Part shown: positions 1 through 33,851 of the stretch, in pieces | How positions within the stretch are numbered: position 1 is the first letter of the stretch | Layout of the letters: each line of letters begins with the position of its first letter | From: Seriola aureovittata | Taxonomy: Eukaryota; Chordata; Actinopteri; Carangiformes; Carangidae | Length of the DNA: 64,000 nt | Assembly (NCBI RefSeq): GCF_021018895.1 | Contig: NC_079381.1 | Coordinates: 11,045,001-11,109,000 of the forward strand | Reading direction: 5' to 3' | Position numbers and translations under genes: made by a program | The notes under the pieces: model-generated | What the model was told of the DNA's origin: nothing | Database searches by the model: none | What the model saw: the letters and a program-made list of their open reading frames with translations, nothing else

Positions 1-2229
1 CCTCTTTGCTTCCCACCTCTCTGCTCTGTCTCGCCGCTCGGCTTGGAAAAGGTCATTTCTTTCTGACTCTGTTTCTCACTCACTGTGGCCTAATGCCTCT
101 GAGGGCAGCCCTGCCAAAACACCTCAGATCTCTATGGGTTGGCAAACAATGAGAGAGAGACACAGTTTCCTGTAGGTAGAGTGGCTTTCCTGCAACAAAA
201 ACAAAAGAGAGGGGGAAGGCAAGGATAAGTTTAAAAAAGGGAAGGAGGTGGTGACAAGGTGCAACAAAGGCCTGGATCAGTAAACTATAATGAGATTGAA
301 AAGTGGCTGAATGGGAAGATGTTTTAACTGATGCAGAGCAGAGAGGGGACAAAAAAAAGGCACAGAGAGTGAAATCCAGTGAAGAGTACATACAGAAATG
401 AAAGATGGAGGGGAGGGGGGGCTGGCGGTGACAGCCCATCCAGCACAGAATCGAACGGACAGGCGAGCGAGCGAAACGGGAGAAGAGAGTGATAAACGAG
501 CGGTCATCGGAGAGCTGGGTGGGTGAGCTATGGGGAGACCCTGGTGCTGACAGACTGTGCGCTCCCTTAGACCCCAAGACACTGATACACACAGTTCCAC
601 ACACAGCAGTCTCAAGGGGAAGGGCGATGCTACAGTACATGTCGATGACAGCATGAAGAGAAATGGATCCGTGTTTACAGTGTTGCTCTAGGTAAAAGAG
701 TGTACACATACAGTCAAGCCATATTTGTGACGAATGAAAAATATTGAACACAGTCTGGGGAAAACATGGAGGTTATATCGGTGATATTTAGAATTTTGGA
801 GCTGGGTATTTATGCCTTAATACAGTATCCCCATAATACTTACTTAAAAATGCTACCAAAATACATATTTGAAAAATGGAGACTAAAACATCAAATGGAA
901 AAACTTTCTTTGACATAGTCAGAATCCATCCAGTGAACTGCATCAGTGTGCTTTCCCATTCATCGTTTTCTGCTTCTTTTCAAATATCCTTCAGTAACTT
1001 TTCTCCTCCCATGATCCCACTGCTACACATCTCTCCCTCGTGATTTGCTTGTTGAAATCACAGCTCTCAGCTAGTTTTACGAAACGGTAAACTGGATCCT
1101 GACGTTTCATACAAATGTTGTTTGGCAAGTTGGGTGAATCTACCCATGTTTCCCGGGGTTTCTTCTCACAGAGTAGCATGTCCTAATCAGGGGTCTAAAA
1201 GAGTTTTCGTTCATGTGTTGGCTATGTGCCGCACAAGAGATGAGTTCACTGTTCACTTGTGAACTAGAACACGGACAAGCGGCCAGAGAAAAGGATTTAT
1301 AATAAGAAAACACAAGACTTAAAAAAAAAAAGAACACTTTATCGACCTAACTAAGATTGCAATGAGGTAAAAGTATATTTGTCAAAGCCTCTGTATGGGT
1401 GAGCAACCACACTAAAAGTCATCAGAGCTATTTTAAATGTACCAATCCCAAAATACAAACGCCTGACCAAACCTGAAGAAGCCTGGTGTAAAAATACATT
1501 ATTCACGTCACTGCATACTGTATTCTCTCTTATTAGGCTCTAGCGAGTACATGGGAGTATTTCTGATGTGCAGAGAATATTCAAAAAAACCCATGGTTCT
1601 GTTTCTATGGGGGGAAAAGTTGTTCTTGTTTTAGCAGCTGCAAACTCCGGTGACGTACTTGGACAGCAAGGTTCTCTCACCTCGTGTTCCCAATCAGCAG
1701 CGTTAGCAGGATATTATTAGCCTGGCAGAGAGCTGATAAAAGCAGCAGCTCTGCCCAGACCTTATGCTGGATCAACCAGCAGCTGTGACTCAATCTTTGT
1801 TTTCATCCTGACCTCGCATGGCTATGTGTCTGCTAACGTACTACACAGCACACAGGACCCACACTCCCACACACAAATCTGTAGCCATATTCTTAGTCTC
1901 ACTGGGTTTTTGCAGTCTCATATCCAGGCCCTGATAAACTGCCATTTGTGTATATGATTTTATTTTGAGCTGGCAACATTAGTAACTCGTACTTTTCTTT
2001 TCTACCCTAAATCCACATGGAAAGTTGATATTGATTGTTATTCCTCTTGCATTTGGCTTAGTGAGGCTTGAAAGCTGTGCTCAAGGGGCAGTTTGAGACA
2101 TGATTTAGAAGTAAACAATATTTAATCAGCAGTGTTCACTGGCAAGAGATTTTGGGATAAAGTTGATTAAAAAAAGTTGATTAATGGTGCATAAATCATT
2201 CTCTTGAGTGAACAGTAGAAGTGTCGGTC

Positions 2230-2760
2230 TCCCAGTCTCAAAATTACCCGTTTGTAGACACACTAGCGGCCATGTTTGTTGGTCAGTCAGTCGACCACTA
2301 CTTTAATTTGGACTAAAATATCTCAACAACTATGGATGGGTTATTGTAAAATTTTGTAAAGACATTTGCAGAGGATGCAATCCTAATGAGTGTGGTGATT
2401 CTCTGACCTCCTCCGTCCTCTAGAGCCACCACAAAGTACACCTTTTTGGTTTTGAATCAACAACACTTTGATAGAAACATTGATGTCCCCCTCACTCACT
2501 TTGATGATCTTTTGACTTGAGCCATCATCAGCTCATAGTTTTAGTTTGTCCTATACTTTGGATTACAACCAAATACCTGCAAAACATCACACTCCACAGA
2601 ACTGCTTAGTGCTAATTAGCAAATTTTAGCATGCTAACATACTAAGACAGTGAACAGTAAACATTATACCTGTTAAACATCAAATTGTTAGCATTGTCAT
2701 AGTGGCATGTTGACATTGGCATTTAGCTCAAAGCACCGCTGTGCCTTGGTGTTGTAATGT
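2230..2760 (+). repeat. Degraded dispersed repeat, copy A
   Basis: This segment shares ordered blocks with the reverse complement of 6,690-7,060. The shared blocks include aatatctcaacaact, gtgattctctgac, a 'caaataccTGtaaaac'-like block, a gctaattagc/atgctaac stretch and gcatttagct near the end. The order is conserved but the spacing differs, as expected for two old copies of one non-autonomous element. The family is common in percomorph fish as far as I recognise it. No coding capacity is visible and the exact ends are uncertain. Confidence 0.6.
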
Positions 2761-4479
2761 GTGACTCTCAGGCGTGTTTCCTAATAGTTCTTGGCATCAG
2801 GTGGTAAAGTAAGTAAATCTTAAGTGAAATTTCTACGTTAAAATGTGTCTTGCATGTGGTTTATTACTTTACGGTTGACGGACATTTCCCTAAACACAAC
2901 AGACATTGTGACGCAGTTATATTAACACCCTTCTGCACAAATTAGAAATTGGTCCTTCCATGATTACAATGGAATCAAATGCTCAGGTCAGAGAAGTCTT
3001 CATTTAGATTGGCTGGTAGGAGTTTACTCATCTCTGGTGATTAGTGACAGGAGACTTCTGAGGCTGTTTTTCAATTAAGGCCTGTCTGTTAAAGTCTAGC
3101 TTGGGTGCTGAAGCCTAAACTGTTGCCGTCATTACCTGAAGAGCTTAGAGTTTGTGTTGTTTAGTTTGTGTAAACCAGTACAAATTTATAAAACAGCTCA
3201 ATTGGAACCACGCATTTAATTTCAAACCTGAAATTTGATATTTGTGAGAATCTGGACATAAATATCTACTAATGTTAAGATGAGGAAAAGAGAGGACGTC
3301 TAAGATAAAAGATTTGTCGTTTTTTCCAGTGGAGATGTAGTGTAGGGAGTACCAGAAAAGAATGGGAACCCATAGTATATATGTAGAGCACATTTTGCAA
3401 CAGCTCTATACCATTATAAATCCCAGCAGAATTTAGCTTAACAAAATATAAATAAGTATCAAAGGAATTCTGTAAATGAAATAAGTCTTTCTGTATTGGT
3501 TTTGACTCCTGTTTAGTTGATTCTTGATTATTTATGTTTCAGGTTTTCCCTTCAGACCAGATACTTCTTCCTTCAAACATTCCTCTTCTCCTGTGATCAT
3601 AGCAAAGGCAGAAACCTGTGTGGTGGGCGAATGTTTTGTGGATATTCCTACGTTCTCATGTCCTGTTTCCCTGGTTGCAAATGAATTCACCCTCTCAGAC
3701 AGTAGCACTCACCTACAACAATGATATTCCTACAGGCAGCAGATCCAGCAAATCTCAATTATATTTCAGCATTTTCTTATGGGTAATCAGGTAATCAGCG
3801 ATAGTAGTGTGCACTTGTGTGTGTTTTGACTGATTTTTACAGTAGTGTGAAGGTGTGTACTGTATATGAGAGCAGTTGAGTCATGGAGAGGTTGAATCCT
3901 GTTATGTACAGGAGTGCTTCAGCAGTGTATTGAAGTGTTCCATCACATTTACTGTAAACCTTTAAGTATTTATTTCTGAGAGTCGAACTGTGTGTTATGT
4001 AAAGTAAAATATGAATCATCACTTCTGGGGCCCACATACTGCTGGCAGCAACAGCTGCATGTTGATGGTGTCTGTACCGGTACAACAGACAATCTCATTT
4101 TCTTCTTATCGCTCCGTCCTGTACAGGCCTGAGGCCGTGATCAGCTGACTCACGCTGAGGCAGATTGAAGCCCAGACAAAAAAAAAAAGGGAAAAAGCAC
4201 AGAACCCTAAATTACTGGACCCTACTAAGCCCAGAGATGAGGGAGCAAGTTGTTGGATACGAAGTTCTAGTGAAAAATTACTTTACTCGATCTTGCAGCT
4301 CTCACACAAAATAAATCTAGTTGGCATTTGTTTTCTGTGCATGATACAACAAAAGAAGTTACCAATATGTCAATATTTTGGGAAAGTTTAGATTTGGCTC
4401 TCTGTGTGCCGATGACGCTCTGGTTCTTTTAGGATTAGCTTCTGCTTAAAGCCTGAAATGTAGTTGAATAGATATTTTT

Positions 4480-4910
4480 GCATGAGCTGAAATGATCAGT
4501 TGATTCATTGATAGCCAATCAACAGAAAATTAATCAGCAGCTATTGTGATAATTGATTAATCATATCAGTCATATTCCAAGCAAAAATGACAAAATTCCC
4601 TGCTACCACCTTCTTAATGTGCAGATTTGTTGATTTTCTTTGTCATATATGAAAGTAAACTGAATGGCTTTAGGTTTTGGGCCTGTGATTAGATGGAATA
4701 AGCAAATATGAGACATCACCGTAGAAATTATGAATTCATTTTTTATTTTTTATACATTTTTTAATATTTTATAGACTGATCATAATATTATGGTAATATT
4801 ATAAAGTGATAACTTATGTTGTGAATTGACGCTATACAAATAAAAATTGACTGACTGACTGAACAATCAGTAATTGTCAGTTGCAGTCTTAATTTTTCAT
4901 CTTTATTGGA
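4480..4910 (+). repeat. Dispersed 'gattaatc' element, copy 1
   Basis: This copy starts with a 'gttgattcattgatag..caacagaaaattaatc' type block, has a centre reading 'caaaattccctg' and 'gaatggctttaggttttggg', and ends with 'attgtcagttgcagtctta'. It matches the order of 8,960-9,215 and 10,245-10,560. This is a very abundant percomorph repeat family with no coding capacity. Near its 3' end lies 'gctatacaaataaaaattgactgactgactg' (4,829-4,861, quoted in part), which resembles the 3' tail of a fish LINE and suggests a nested insertion. Confidence 0.7.
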
Positions 4911-5700
4911 AATTGTATAGGGTATTATTGGACACAGAGAGACTTGATTTTAGGTGATTCCTTGACCAGATTTCAACCATTGCTCCAACTGATAGTACAA
5001 ATATTGTATTTTTCATTATGGAGGAATAAATTAGTCTGTAAAACATGAAAAAGCAAAAATGCTCATCACAACTTCCCAGAGTTCAAGGTGAAGTCCTCAA
5101 ATAGCTTGTTTTATTTGACCAACACTTGCAAAGAAAACAGCAGAGAAAAGAAGCACATTGTCACATTCCAGAAACCAGAACCAGCAAGTGGTTGGTATTT
5201 TTTGTTGATAAATGGGGTAAATATTATTTATCAAATTTGTTCTTCGTGAAATCTCTGATTGACTTGACTTATTAATTGGTTAATCCGTCAATAATTTGAA
5301 CCATAGATACTTAGCACATTGAGATGTCTGATGAATCTGGATCTGTCTCATTTGGCCTGTTCTTTTTGCACTTTTACTTGACAGCAATGGTCATTGGCAG
5401 TATACCAACAGTTAAATTAATACACTTGAATAAGACATATACAGCAGGTGTCTGTTGGCAATTACAGGTATAAGTGTAAGAGTAAACATGTTGTGATGTA
5501 CACATGTGAATGCACGCTCCCTCATTTGCAGCTGAAGCAACCCAGTGAATAAACATCTTTTTTTTTCATTAAATGCAAATTCCACATCACTGTTCCACAC
5601 AACACTGAGATATAATGAGCTAATTTATTATATGTATAATATATATAACTCCCCAGTAGGTGTAGCCACTGAGAAACTACATCAAGCACCACAAACACAC

Positions 5701-5701
<1 letters not shown>

Positions 5702-5770
<69 letters not shown>
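5702..5770. repeat. (CA)n microsatellite
   Basis: An essentially pure CA dinucleotide tract of about 34 units in intergenic DNA. It produces spurious Thr-His and Val-Cys open frames on the two strands. Confidence 0.98.
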
Positions 5771-5771
<1 letters not shown>

Positions 5772-6689
5772 CATATTCTTGAAAACACTCAATTTGCATC
5801 TGTGCTGAACTGCAGACCGGAACATCAAACACACACAAAACCGATTATGTGCAATAAAACACTTCCGAGACAGACAGTTCCAGAAATTAGTCTGCAGCCG
5901 CGCAAACATTTTTACCTCAAATGAGTCTCGGTGCTGCAGTTAGAAGAATCACATCCATCAAGAGCGGTTCACTAAGGAGGGAGTTGTGTTGGGATCGGCT
6001 GCTGCTTCTGTGCTGGAACAGAGCACACGTCTGATGTTATGGATGGCAGAGACAGATTGAGAGGGAAAGGTTTACACAAGCGGTGGCTGCAGGGCTGACA
6101 GAGCTCCGGCCTCGAGGGTAGTGAAGGGAAGTGACTGCAGCAGAATCATATCACCTGCCAGGCCTCGGAATCGGGGTCAGTCGGAAATGATTCCTGTGGT
6201 GTTTGGTGGAGAATCTCAAGTGTGGTCAGACCTGAACCCCGCATTCAAGATGTAAACACAGAAAGCCGTGTAGTCAGATTGATTATGTTAGGAATGTGTC
6301 GAAAAAGACGTAAAATATACCTTCACACTGCTTCCATTTGTGGGTTAACCATTGTCATGTCCATGTAGAATAAAAGAGCAGAGAGTGAGAAAGCTACATG
6401 CAGGTCGTTTTTTGTGCATTTAATTGTTACTGAGCCCCTGCAAAGAATTCATGGATACAGTGTGTTCCTCCTGACTGTTGTCTGATCACTGACCAGCTGC
6501 AGCGGGACACAGAAAATTTAATCCAATGCAATTAGTTGATGGAGATCAAAAATTAATTTATATTTTGTTTTTGCGTATAGAGTGTACTTTGGCTGAAGAT
6601 TATTATTATTACTATTGATTAATGTATTGATTTTTTTGGAGTAGTCGTCTCATCTTTAAAAAGTGAATGTGGAACAACTACAGTCATGC

Positions 6690-7060
6690 TAAGGTGTCTG
6701 TGAGGCTTTACTTTGGCACACTGTAGCTCTCAGCTAAATGCTAATTTTAGCAACATGCTGTCAATGACGAGGCTAACACGCTAATGTAATTAGCAGGTAT
6801 ACTGCTTACCATGATCACCATGGTACGTTTATTTGGTTTATGATCAAATACCTGTAAAACTAATGACATTTCCTTAAAACATAAGTTTCAGACAAACTGA
6901 TATTTTGACCCAATGAAGGCACTATAGGAAGAGTCAGAGAATCACTATAGTCAGCAGGTTCCTCTCAGGAGCACAAATGTTTTTATGAAATTTTAGGGCA
7001 GTCCATTCAGCAGTTGTTGAGATATTTGAGTCTTGACCAAAGCGGTGGACTGATGTGGCT
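6690..7060 (-). repeat. Degraded dispersed repeat, copy B (inverted to copy A)
   Basis: Read on the minus strand, this segment gives the same series of blocks as 2,230-2,760: aatatctcaacaact, gtgattctctgac, a caggtatttgatcataaacc-like block, then ctaattac/gctaaaattagc and gcatttagct. The two copies face each other across about 4 kb. No open frame of note. Confidence 0.6.
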
Positions 7061-8020
7061 AATCTATTGGAAAGTGTAATTTAAAAATTGTTGAAATTGT
7101 TGTTTAATTTTCTTTTCAACTTGACTCCCATGCTCCGTATTGTCTTGTCACCTTCATGTCACCTTCATGTAGTGATTTTGAGGTGAATGGCATCTGATAA
7201 ATTAGCATTCTAGTTTCAATAAGCGGTGCCAACACAGTTTTGGGAGGAGACCTCTCTGTGTGTTGACACACTATTTTTGTATTCACACGTCACAGAGGTA
7301 CTTTCACCACAGCAACACAAAGTGTGACCCACTTACCTGTTTCAGTCTTTTTTGTCCCCGTTTTCCAAAAGCCTGGAGGCAAGGGAAGGAGAGTGAAACA
7401 AGAGGGAGGAAGGGAAAAGAGCAGTGCTGTATGGATGGGAAACTAGAGAGAGAGGAGATATATACAGTGTGTGGCTCTGGACTGTTACACATGACCTTTC
7501 TATAAATCAAACTGTCTGTCTGTTTAAGGTCAGAAACTTCCCCTTGTCTCCCTCTCCCTTCTCTTATTTTCCATAAATGGCTCTCCAAATCTCTTGCTGC
7601 CTGTCACAGTAATTCAGTCCAGAGCGGGGTCATTGTCTGCCAACACGCCAGCACAGTGGCACCTCCTGTTCACTGTCAACCTTGACTTCTTTGTCAAAAG
7701 ACTCTAATTTCCTGGAAGCCTGCACTCATTCACCCCATGTTTTGGCCCTCCGATTTCTTCCCTGTGATGGTATCGATTGGAGGCAGCGCCACTTATTCCC
7801 CTCTCTTTCTCTTCTGCCGTTCTCTTCCTGTGACCTAAATTCCCCCCTGTGTGCTCATTAATTAGCTGATGAAAGTCTGCATTCCCCAGGGAGGGTGGGA
7901 GATTGGAAAAGCTCGTTATAGGACACATCAATAAGGTGGGATGAATCATTTGTTGGTATGTGTGTATGTGTAGCTAGCAGGCCCACAGGTGTGATAGCTC
8001 TTTATTTATGATAATCTCAA

Positions 8021-8022
8021 AC

Positions 8023-8094
<72 letters not shown>

Positions 8095-8100
8095 ACACAC
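8021..8100. repeat. (CA)n microsatellite
   Basis: A CA tract of about 80 bp with single interruptions (a CG near the start, a CT near the end). Confidence 0.98.
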
Positions 8101-8959
8101 TCCCCTGAGTTTAATGTAATACAAATATTGTTTCCTCAGTCGGTATTTCTTCTTCTGAAAATCTGAGTCTTTCTCAAACATTTACTCATCGTTCATCAAG
8201 GGGCAGTTTAGTGTTTCAAAATGACCCGGGCTTCAAGTCTTTGTTTTGCGGGAGCAGTCGTACCTGAATGTAGGTTACAACGTTGATTTCTTTGCTGTTG
8301 TCGGTTTGTGTGATCCACTGGACATTTAACTGACGAGTTGCCCAGCTGAACCACGCTCTTCACTGGTTTATATTTCACTTGTTTTCTTATTTATGTTTTA
8401 TTTACTGAGAGGTGTTTCTATGCTTATTCTTATTCTTCGTCTCTGGGGTGGGGAGGGTACTGGAGTATCCTAAAGTTGGCAAAATACCCTCTAGGACAGT
8501 AGTTTTAAACCTGGGAATTGGGGGTCCAAGATAAGTCTGATACAGTAGACACAGTATAATCAGTATAATACAGTAAACTTCAGCAGCTCCACAAACCTCT
8601 CTGAGACTTTCACCAATCACTGAATACTGTGACTGTAATGAAGATGAGATTTATTGCTGGACTGTTGAACTGGACTGCAGGGTGGATAATCACCGACTCC
8701 AGAGTTGAGCTCAGGCTGTTCTCACTTTAGGCCATTTAACGATCAGGCCACCCAGCGGGACCAGTTCCTCATTAGTTGATAATTTTACTTATTTTATTAA
8801 TGATACTTTATTCACTCAGGTGTGTGTCATTAAGGTATGATCTAATTTGGAGATACCTGCAGGAAACAGCGCTAAGCATATTTCTGAATTATGGTGTTAA
8901 CTAAAGTAAAAACTTGAAATCTGATAGTTCTCTCTTTCAAATAAACTGCAAATGATCAT

Positions 8960-9215
8960 GCTGCAGAAACGATGAGTTGATGGATTGACAGAAAATTACT
9001 CAGCAGCAATTCTGACAACTCATTTATCTTTCAAGTCATTCGTCGTTTCCAGCTTCTCAAATGTGAAAATTTGCAGTTTTTGAAAATGTAAGACTGACAA
9101 AACAAACAATGTGAAGGTAATTTTCACTAATTTAATTATATGGACCAGATGATTAATTGAAAAAATAATTGTCAGTTTAATTAAGGATGACAATAATCAT
9201 TATTTGCAGCCTTAA
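8960..9215 (+). repeat. Dispersed 'gattaatc' element, copy 2
   Basis: Family blocks in order: 'gacagaaaattactcagcagc', 'tttccagcttctcaaatgtg', then 'attaattgaaaaaataattg' and the terminal 'atttgcagcctta'. The copy is shortened relative to the one at 4,480. Same orientation, intergenic, non-coding. Confidence 0.7.
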
Positions 9216-10244
9216 ATTGTCACATTTCTATTCTGCAAAGCCAGAAGGCAAATGAAAAAAATGAAAGACTCACAAAGTACAATAATAAACAGTGGTTTAT
9301 TAGTAACAATTGATTATCAATAAGAATATTTATCAAATAACATAAATATAGATAAGTAATTGATGTCATACAATACAGGCTTATCGGTAAACTTCTTTCA
9401 TCGTTGTATATTAATCATCAAAACAAATGTCAAACGAGGGCACGAGTGGTAGATTTTCCGTACGGGTCATCTAAGGCTTTGTTACATTAACTTCATGGCA
9501 AAGCTCCACACATTACATAAGCACGTTATCCATCACCTTGTCCCATTAAATAAAGTACTGAAACATTCATTCTGCCAGACAACATCAATTCATTGTTCTC
9601 GGCTTTTGGAAACCACCCAAAAGTACAACAAACACCAGTGCAAACACCATCACCTTATTGGTAAACAGCAAACTCTTTCCTATCTCCACTTTGCTCACAC
9701 ATTCTGTGTCCAGACTCCGTTTCACCAACAACATATGGAAGCTCCGCCATGTTTATCACAGGGTTTCTCTACACATGTAATGCTGCAGGCATTGTGTGAT
9801 GTGCTGTGATCTTTGAAAATACTGGCGCCAGTGAGGCTCACAGGGTGATACATCAAGTGGGAAGAAAAAAGAAGTAATAGAAAGTTGCATTGATGAAGTT
9901 ATAATTAGAGCTTGACCATTTAGTTGGGCAGCTGATATTAGCTTATTGCATGGTGTACTGGTATCGTGCTCTACAGTATGCGTCAGCTGGTGTGTAACTA
10001 GTAAACTGCAGTACAGAAATGCCAAAAATATGTCGCCATTAGATTGTTTGTCTGCCAGAGAGCACTAGCAAGATTATTTTTCCACTGCTGAATGTCTTTC
10101 TCAGTCATTTATTATGTTTTGTTATGCATTTAAATTAAAATACGCATATATCTGCCCACATACTGTTATCTGACTTTTAAACTTTGAAAAGTATTTATTG
10201 GTATCAACATTAAAATCCAGTATTGGTCAGGCTGGTAATACTGT

Positions 10245-10560
10245 GATTAAAGCTGAAACAATGCATCGATCAACAGAAAACTAATCAAACTATTTTGAAA
10301 ATCAATTCATTATTTAAGTCATTTTTCATTTGACGGTTCCAGCTTCTCAGATGTGAAGATTTTTTCCTTTTCTCTACATGTCATTTGTAATGTAAAGAAA
10401 TGTAATGTAACATTATAAGAAACTGAATGTCTTTGGGTTTTGGACTGAAATTGTGATATCTGTCGTTCATTATTTTTAAACATTTTATAGACTAAAAGAT
10501 TTACTGTTAACTTACAAAAATAATCATCACATTAATCATTAGTACAGCTGTAGTTACGAT
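10245..10560 (+). repeat. Dispersed 'gattaatc' element, copy 3
   Basis: Begins with 'aagctgaaacaatgcatcga', followed by 'tcaacagaaaactaatcaa', 'ggttccagcttctcagatgtg', 'gaatgtctttgggttttgga', 'cattttatagactaaaagat' and a closing 'aatcattagtacagctgtag'. These are the diagnostic blocks of the same family as 4,480-4,910. Non-coding. Confidence 0.75.
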
Positions 10561-11284
10561 TGAGATCAAGTTAATCCTATAAAAAAATTGTAAAGTAGCG
10601 TGTTCATCAAGGCTATGTAACGAGTTATTAGTTTCATTGTGCATTGCATTGCATTTCTGGAATGATTGTCCAGCTGTCGTGACTTGTGCATAAAATGATC
10701 TACGTTTTATCTAGGCTGTATACATTCTTGGTTTAAATATGAAAAATATTCAAACATTCAACATTATTCAACTATAAAATATGGATGGAACAAAAAAATC
10801 AGATCATTTCAATGTCAAGATGCTACAAAACTTTTTTGTTTGCAGTTTCAAAACAACAAAAGTAGATCTAAATCACTTGAAAGAAAAAAGCTCAAAGACA
10901 TCTTGATGAATCAAATAATTTGTGTTTCATCATGTTCCTGTGAAGAACGGCCCTGCTGCTGCAAATAGCCCCTGTGTATAAACTGTACTGAGATGAGCGG
11001 AGCTTCAGAGTTCACCCACTGTCTGCTGCTCAGTCTGTGTCTGATAGATTCAAACTAGAAAACAGATGGGGAGGGGGGCTCTCATCAGCCAAGAGGGAAA
11101 CTAGTGCTTTGAAGTGGATCGCAATCATTACTTCCCTCCATGTCCCTGGCACGCTGGCTATGACAAAACTGTGCTGACAGCCATGGCCGTGGAGTGTGCT
11201 GCTTGTTTTGCTCTCTTTCTGTTTTTAAATTAGTGTTATTTGCCAAGTGAGTGTTGGTGAGGATCATTACAAAGATTGAGCATA

Positions 11285-11815
11285 CAATACATTAGAGGAT
11301 AGGTTCTCCTTTTTTCAGTCTTCCTTTATACATCAGTACAAAACTCACAGGCCTATTGTATACACTGAGTTTTTAGTTGCTGTAATCAGCTCGGCAAACG
11401 CTGTTAAGTAAGACACTAAGAGGGGATTTTGTACTGAAGACTTTACCCTTGGAAGATACCCACTTCATTTGTCAAACTCAGACTGCTGAAGCCATTTTAG
11501 CTTTTTTTTTTTTTTATGGCACACTTGGTGAATGAAATAGCCCTCTTCACACCCCATCACTATGCACTTTGCAAGGGCAGTTAAGACATGAGTTGCATAT
11601 TACGAGATGCAGTTCACTGGGTTCACGTGCCTGTTAACAAATAACTTTTTTGTTCAATCTCTATTTACCCTCCCACAATACTAGAAAGGCATCCATTTGC
11701 TGGCAGCATGGTGGAGAAGAAGGATTACACCAACTAATACCATTCAGCATTCATATAGGCAAGTAGTGAATTTTAAAAAATCTGACCCTATCCTTTAATG
11801 TACCCTTGGTACAGT
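11285..11815. repeat. Probable dispersed non-autonomous element with weak terminal inverted repeats
   Basis: The left end reads 'aggataggttctcc'. The reverse complement of the right end reads 'aaaggatagggtcag', so the ends share an inverted 'aggatagg-tc' motif. The interior contains 'gtcaaactcagactgctgaa', a block I associate with a common fish repeat. The boundaries are approximate and no coding capacity is seen. Confidence 0.45.
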
Positions 11816-12357
11816 GTCAATAATGTTTTACCACTGAGGTCAGTCAGTGATGTGTTGTATTGGACTGCATTATACTCTAACCCTCTAATATTCTACCCTC
11901 CTCATGATTGTAAATAAAAATTGATTACACTGTTTTCCAAGTGTAATTAACAAAAAGTCATAGTTTTCATGGGATATATATTTCATGGATATAGTATCTC
12001 CTTAACTCTTCTATTTTCTCGTCATCTTCCACTGGACGGGTGTGATTCATGTTAAGCTACAGAAACTAATGCTGACCATCTCAATATGAGAAATAACCGG
12101 GATTGCAGCTGCTTTTGTTTAGACTAGGAATGCATTGGACTTGCAGCTGAGTTGTGATGCCTGTACGGAGATTGTTTTAAAGGGGCTGTCAAGTTGTTAT
12201 CAATCACACAACTAATGAGGCCAGGTAACAGGGGGCAAAATGGTAATCCCGGTTAGTCTGACAGTCTCAGGGCAGGGAATAGGTTTTGCGTCAACGTGGG
12301 AAAGACTGGAAGGTAAAATGTGGCAAAGACAGTTAGGTTGAATTGTTTGGGCACAGT

Positions 12358-32998
<20,641 letters not shown>

Positions 32999-33476
32999 CC
33001 TGGAAGACAACAATGTTTATAAATGCTACGCCTGTAACCCACATATGAGGCGACATTTGGATACAATCTCACAGACAGTAGCGGTATATGTGAGAAGGTT
33101 ACATTTTATCGTGGGGGTGAAGTCACAAGTTGCTGGAAAAAGGGGAAACTGTGAAAAGGAGAACATGGATTTGTAACTTAGGAGAATTCCGACAGCCATC
33201 CTCATCTAATAGCTTCGTGTCTTTATTTAAATATAACTTAATGACATAACAAGTCAAAGACAAGCTAGCATAATTAACAAACAAAACATTAACTGACGGT
33301 TAATGCTGATTTCAAGTGGATTATTTAATATTTTCCCAACGTTAGCTATTCTTTAATATTAGCTTAAATAACATTAGCTAGCAGCTGGCTGACTGAGGTT
33401 AGCCGTCTTACCAGTTATTATGAATAACCAAAGTCAACTGTGCTGTACTCACTGCACAGAAAACACCAGGCTTACT
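32999..33476 (-). other. pnpla7: pnpla7 5' UTR: intron and candidate non-coding exon 1
   Basis: The start codon at 32,998 is preceded on the minus strand by 'ttgttgtcttccag', a strong acceptor one base upstream of the ATG. A good donor (CCAAAA|GTAAGC) sits at 33,475-33,474. The simplest reading is a non-coding first exon ending at 33,476 spliced almost directly to the start codon. The 5' end of that exon cannot be fixed from sequence. Confidence 0.5.
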
Positions 33477-33720
33477 TTTGGAGCATTTCCGTCGCGCTGC
33501 TTCAAGCCAGTGACATTTCCAAACATACGATTGAGCGAAGTTAGCAGGTAGCTAACAAAGTTTTCAGTAGCCTATGTGATCACTTGCTTAGCCCCACCTA
33601 TGATTCCAAGTCCACCAATAGCGTCTTGGATGTCTGCCGTTGCCTTGGTACCACTCACAGCACACGACCAATCAGGAGCGGATCAGGCACATTATACTCT
33701 TCCTGTTTACAACATTCGAA
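33477..33720 (-). promoter_or_regulatory. Candidate pnpla7 promoter with two CCAAT boxes
   Basis: Just upstream of the presumed first exon are two plus-strand CCAAT motifs, at 33,615-33,619 (caccaatagc) and 33,668-33,672 (gaccaatcag). Both are in good NF-Y context and about 50 bp apart. The local sequence is GC-richer than its surroundings and no TATA box is evident. Spaced NF-Y sites are typical of TATA-less promoters; the assignment is inference. Confidence 0.4.
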
Positions 33721-33851
33721 GAAAGGGATCTCCTAACAAGGATCTTCTGCACCTTAACGTTTTAATAAAGCAAATAAGGCTTTTAACGGTGTTTGGTCAG
33801 TAGCACATCGAGACAATATCATTTACTGTAAGCACTGTTATAATAAAACTT

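Larger units (their letters stand above)
1..12357. other. Gene-poor intergenic region, left part of window
   Basis: I found no exon chain or recognisable protein on either strand. The longest open frame (minus, about 80-751, 223 codons) has no domain, a low-complexity composition and no splice-flanked structure, so I read it as chance. The stretch holds (CA)n tracts at 5,702-5,770 and 8,021-8,100 and several dispersed repeats, listed separately. A somewhat GC-richer patch around 5,900-6,250 has no frame I can assign. The region may contain the 3' UTR of pnpla7 (below 12,358) and regulatory DNA. Confidence 0.6.

Noticed and set aside
80..751. 223-codon minus-strand open frame at the left edge
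   Set aside because: No domain, no splice-flanked structure, runs of Ser/Leu/Cys/His from purine-rich opposite-strand sequence, and nothing I recognise. Could be antisense to a 3' UTR lying off the edge.
5522..5909. Open frames with long Val-Cys or Thr-His runs
   Set aside because: They are translations of the (CA)n microsatellite at 5,702-5,770.
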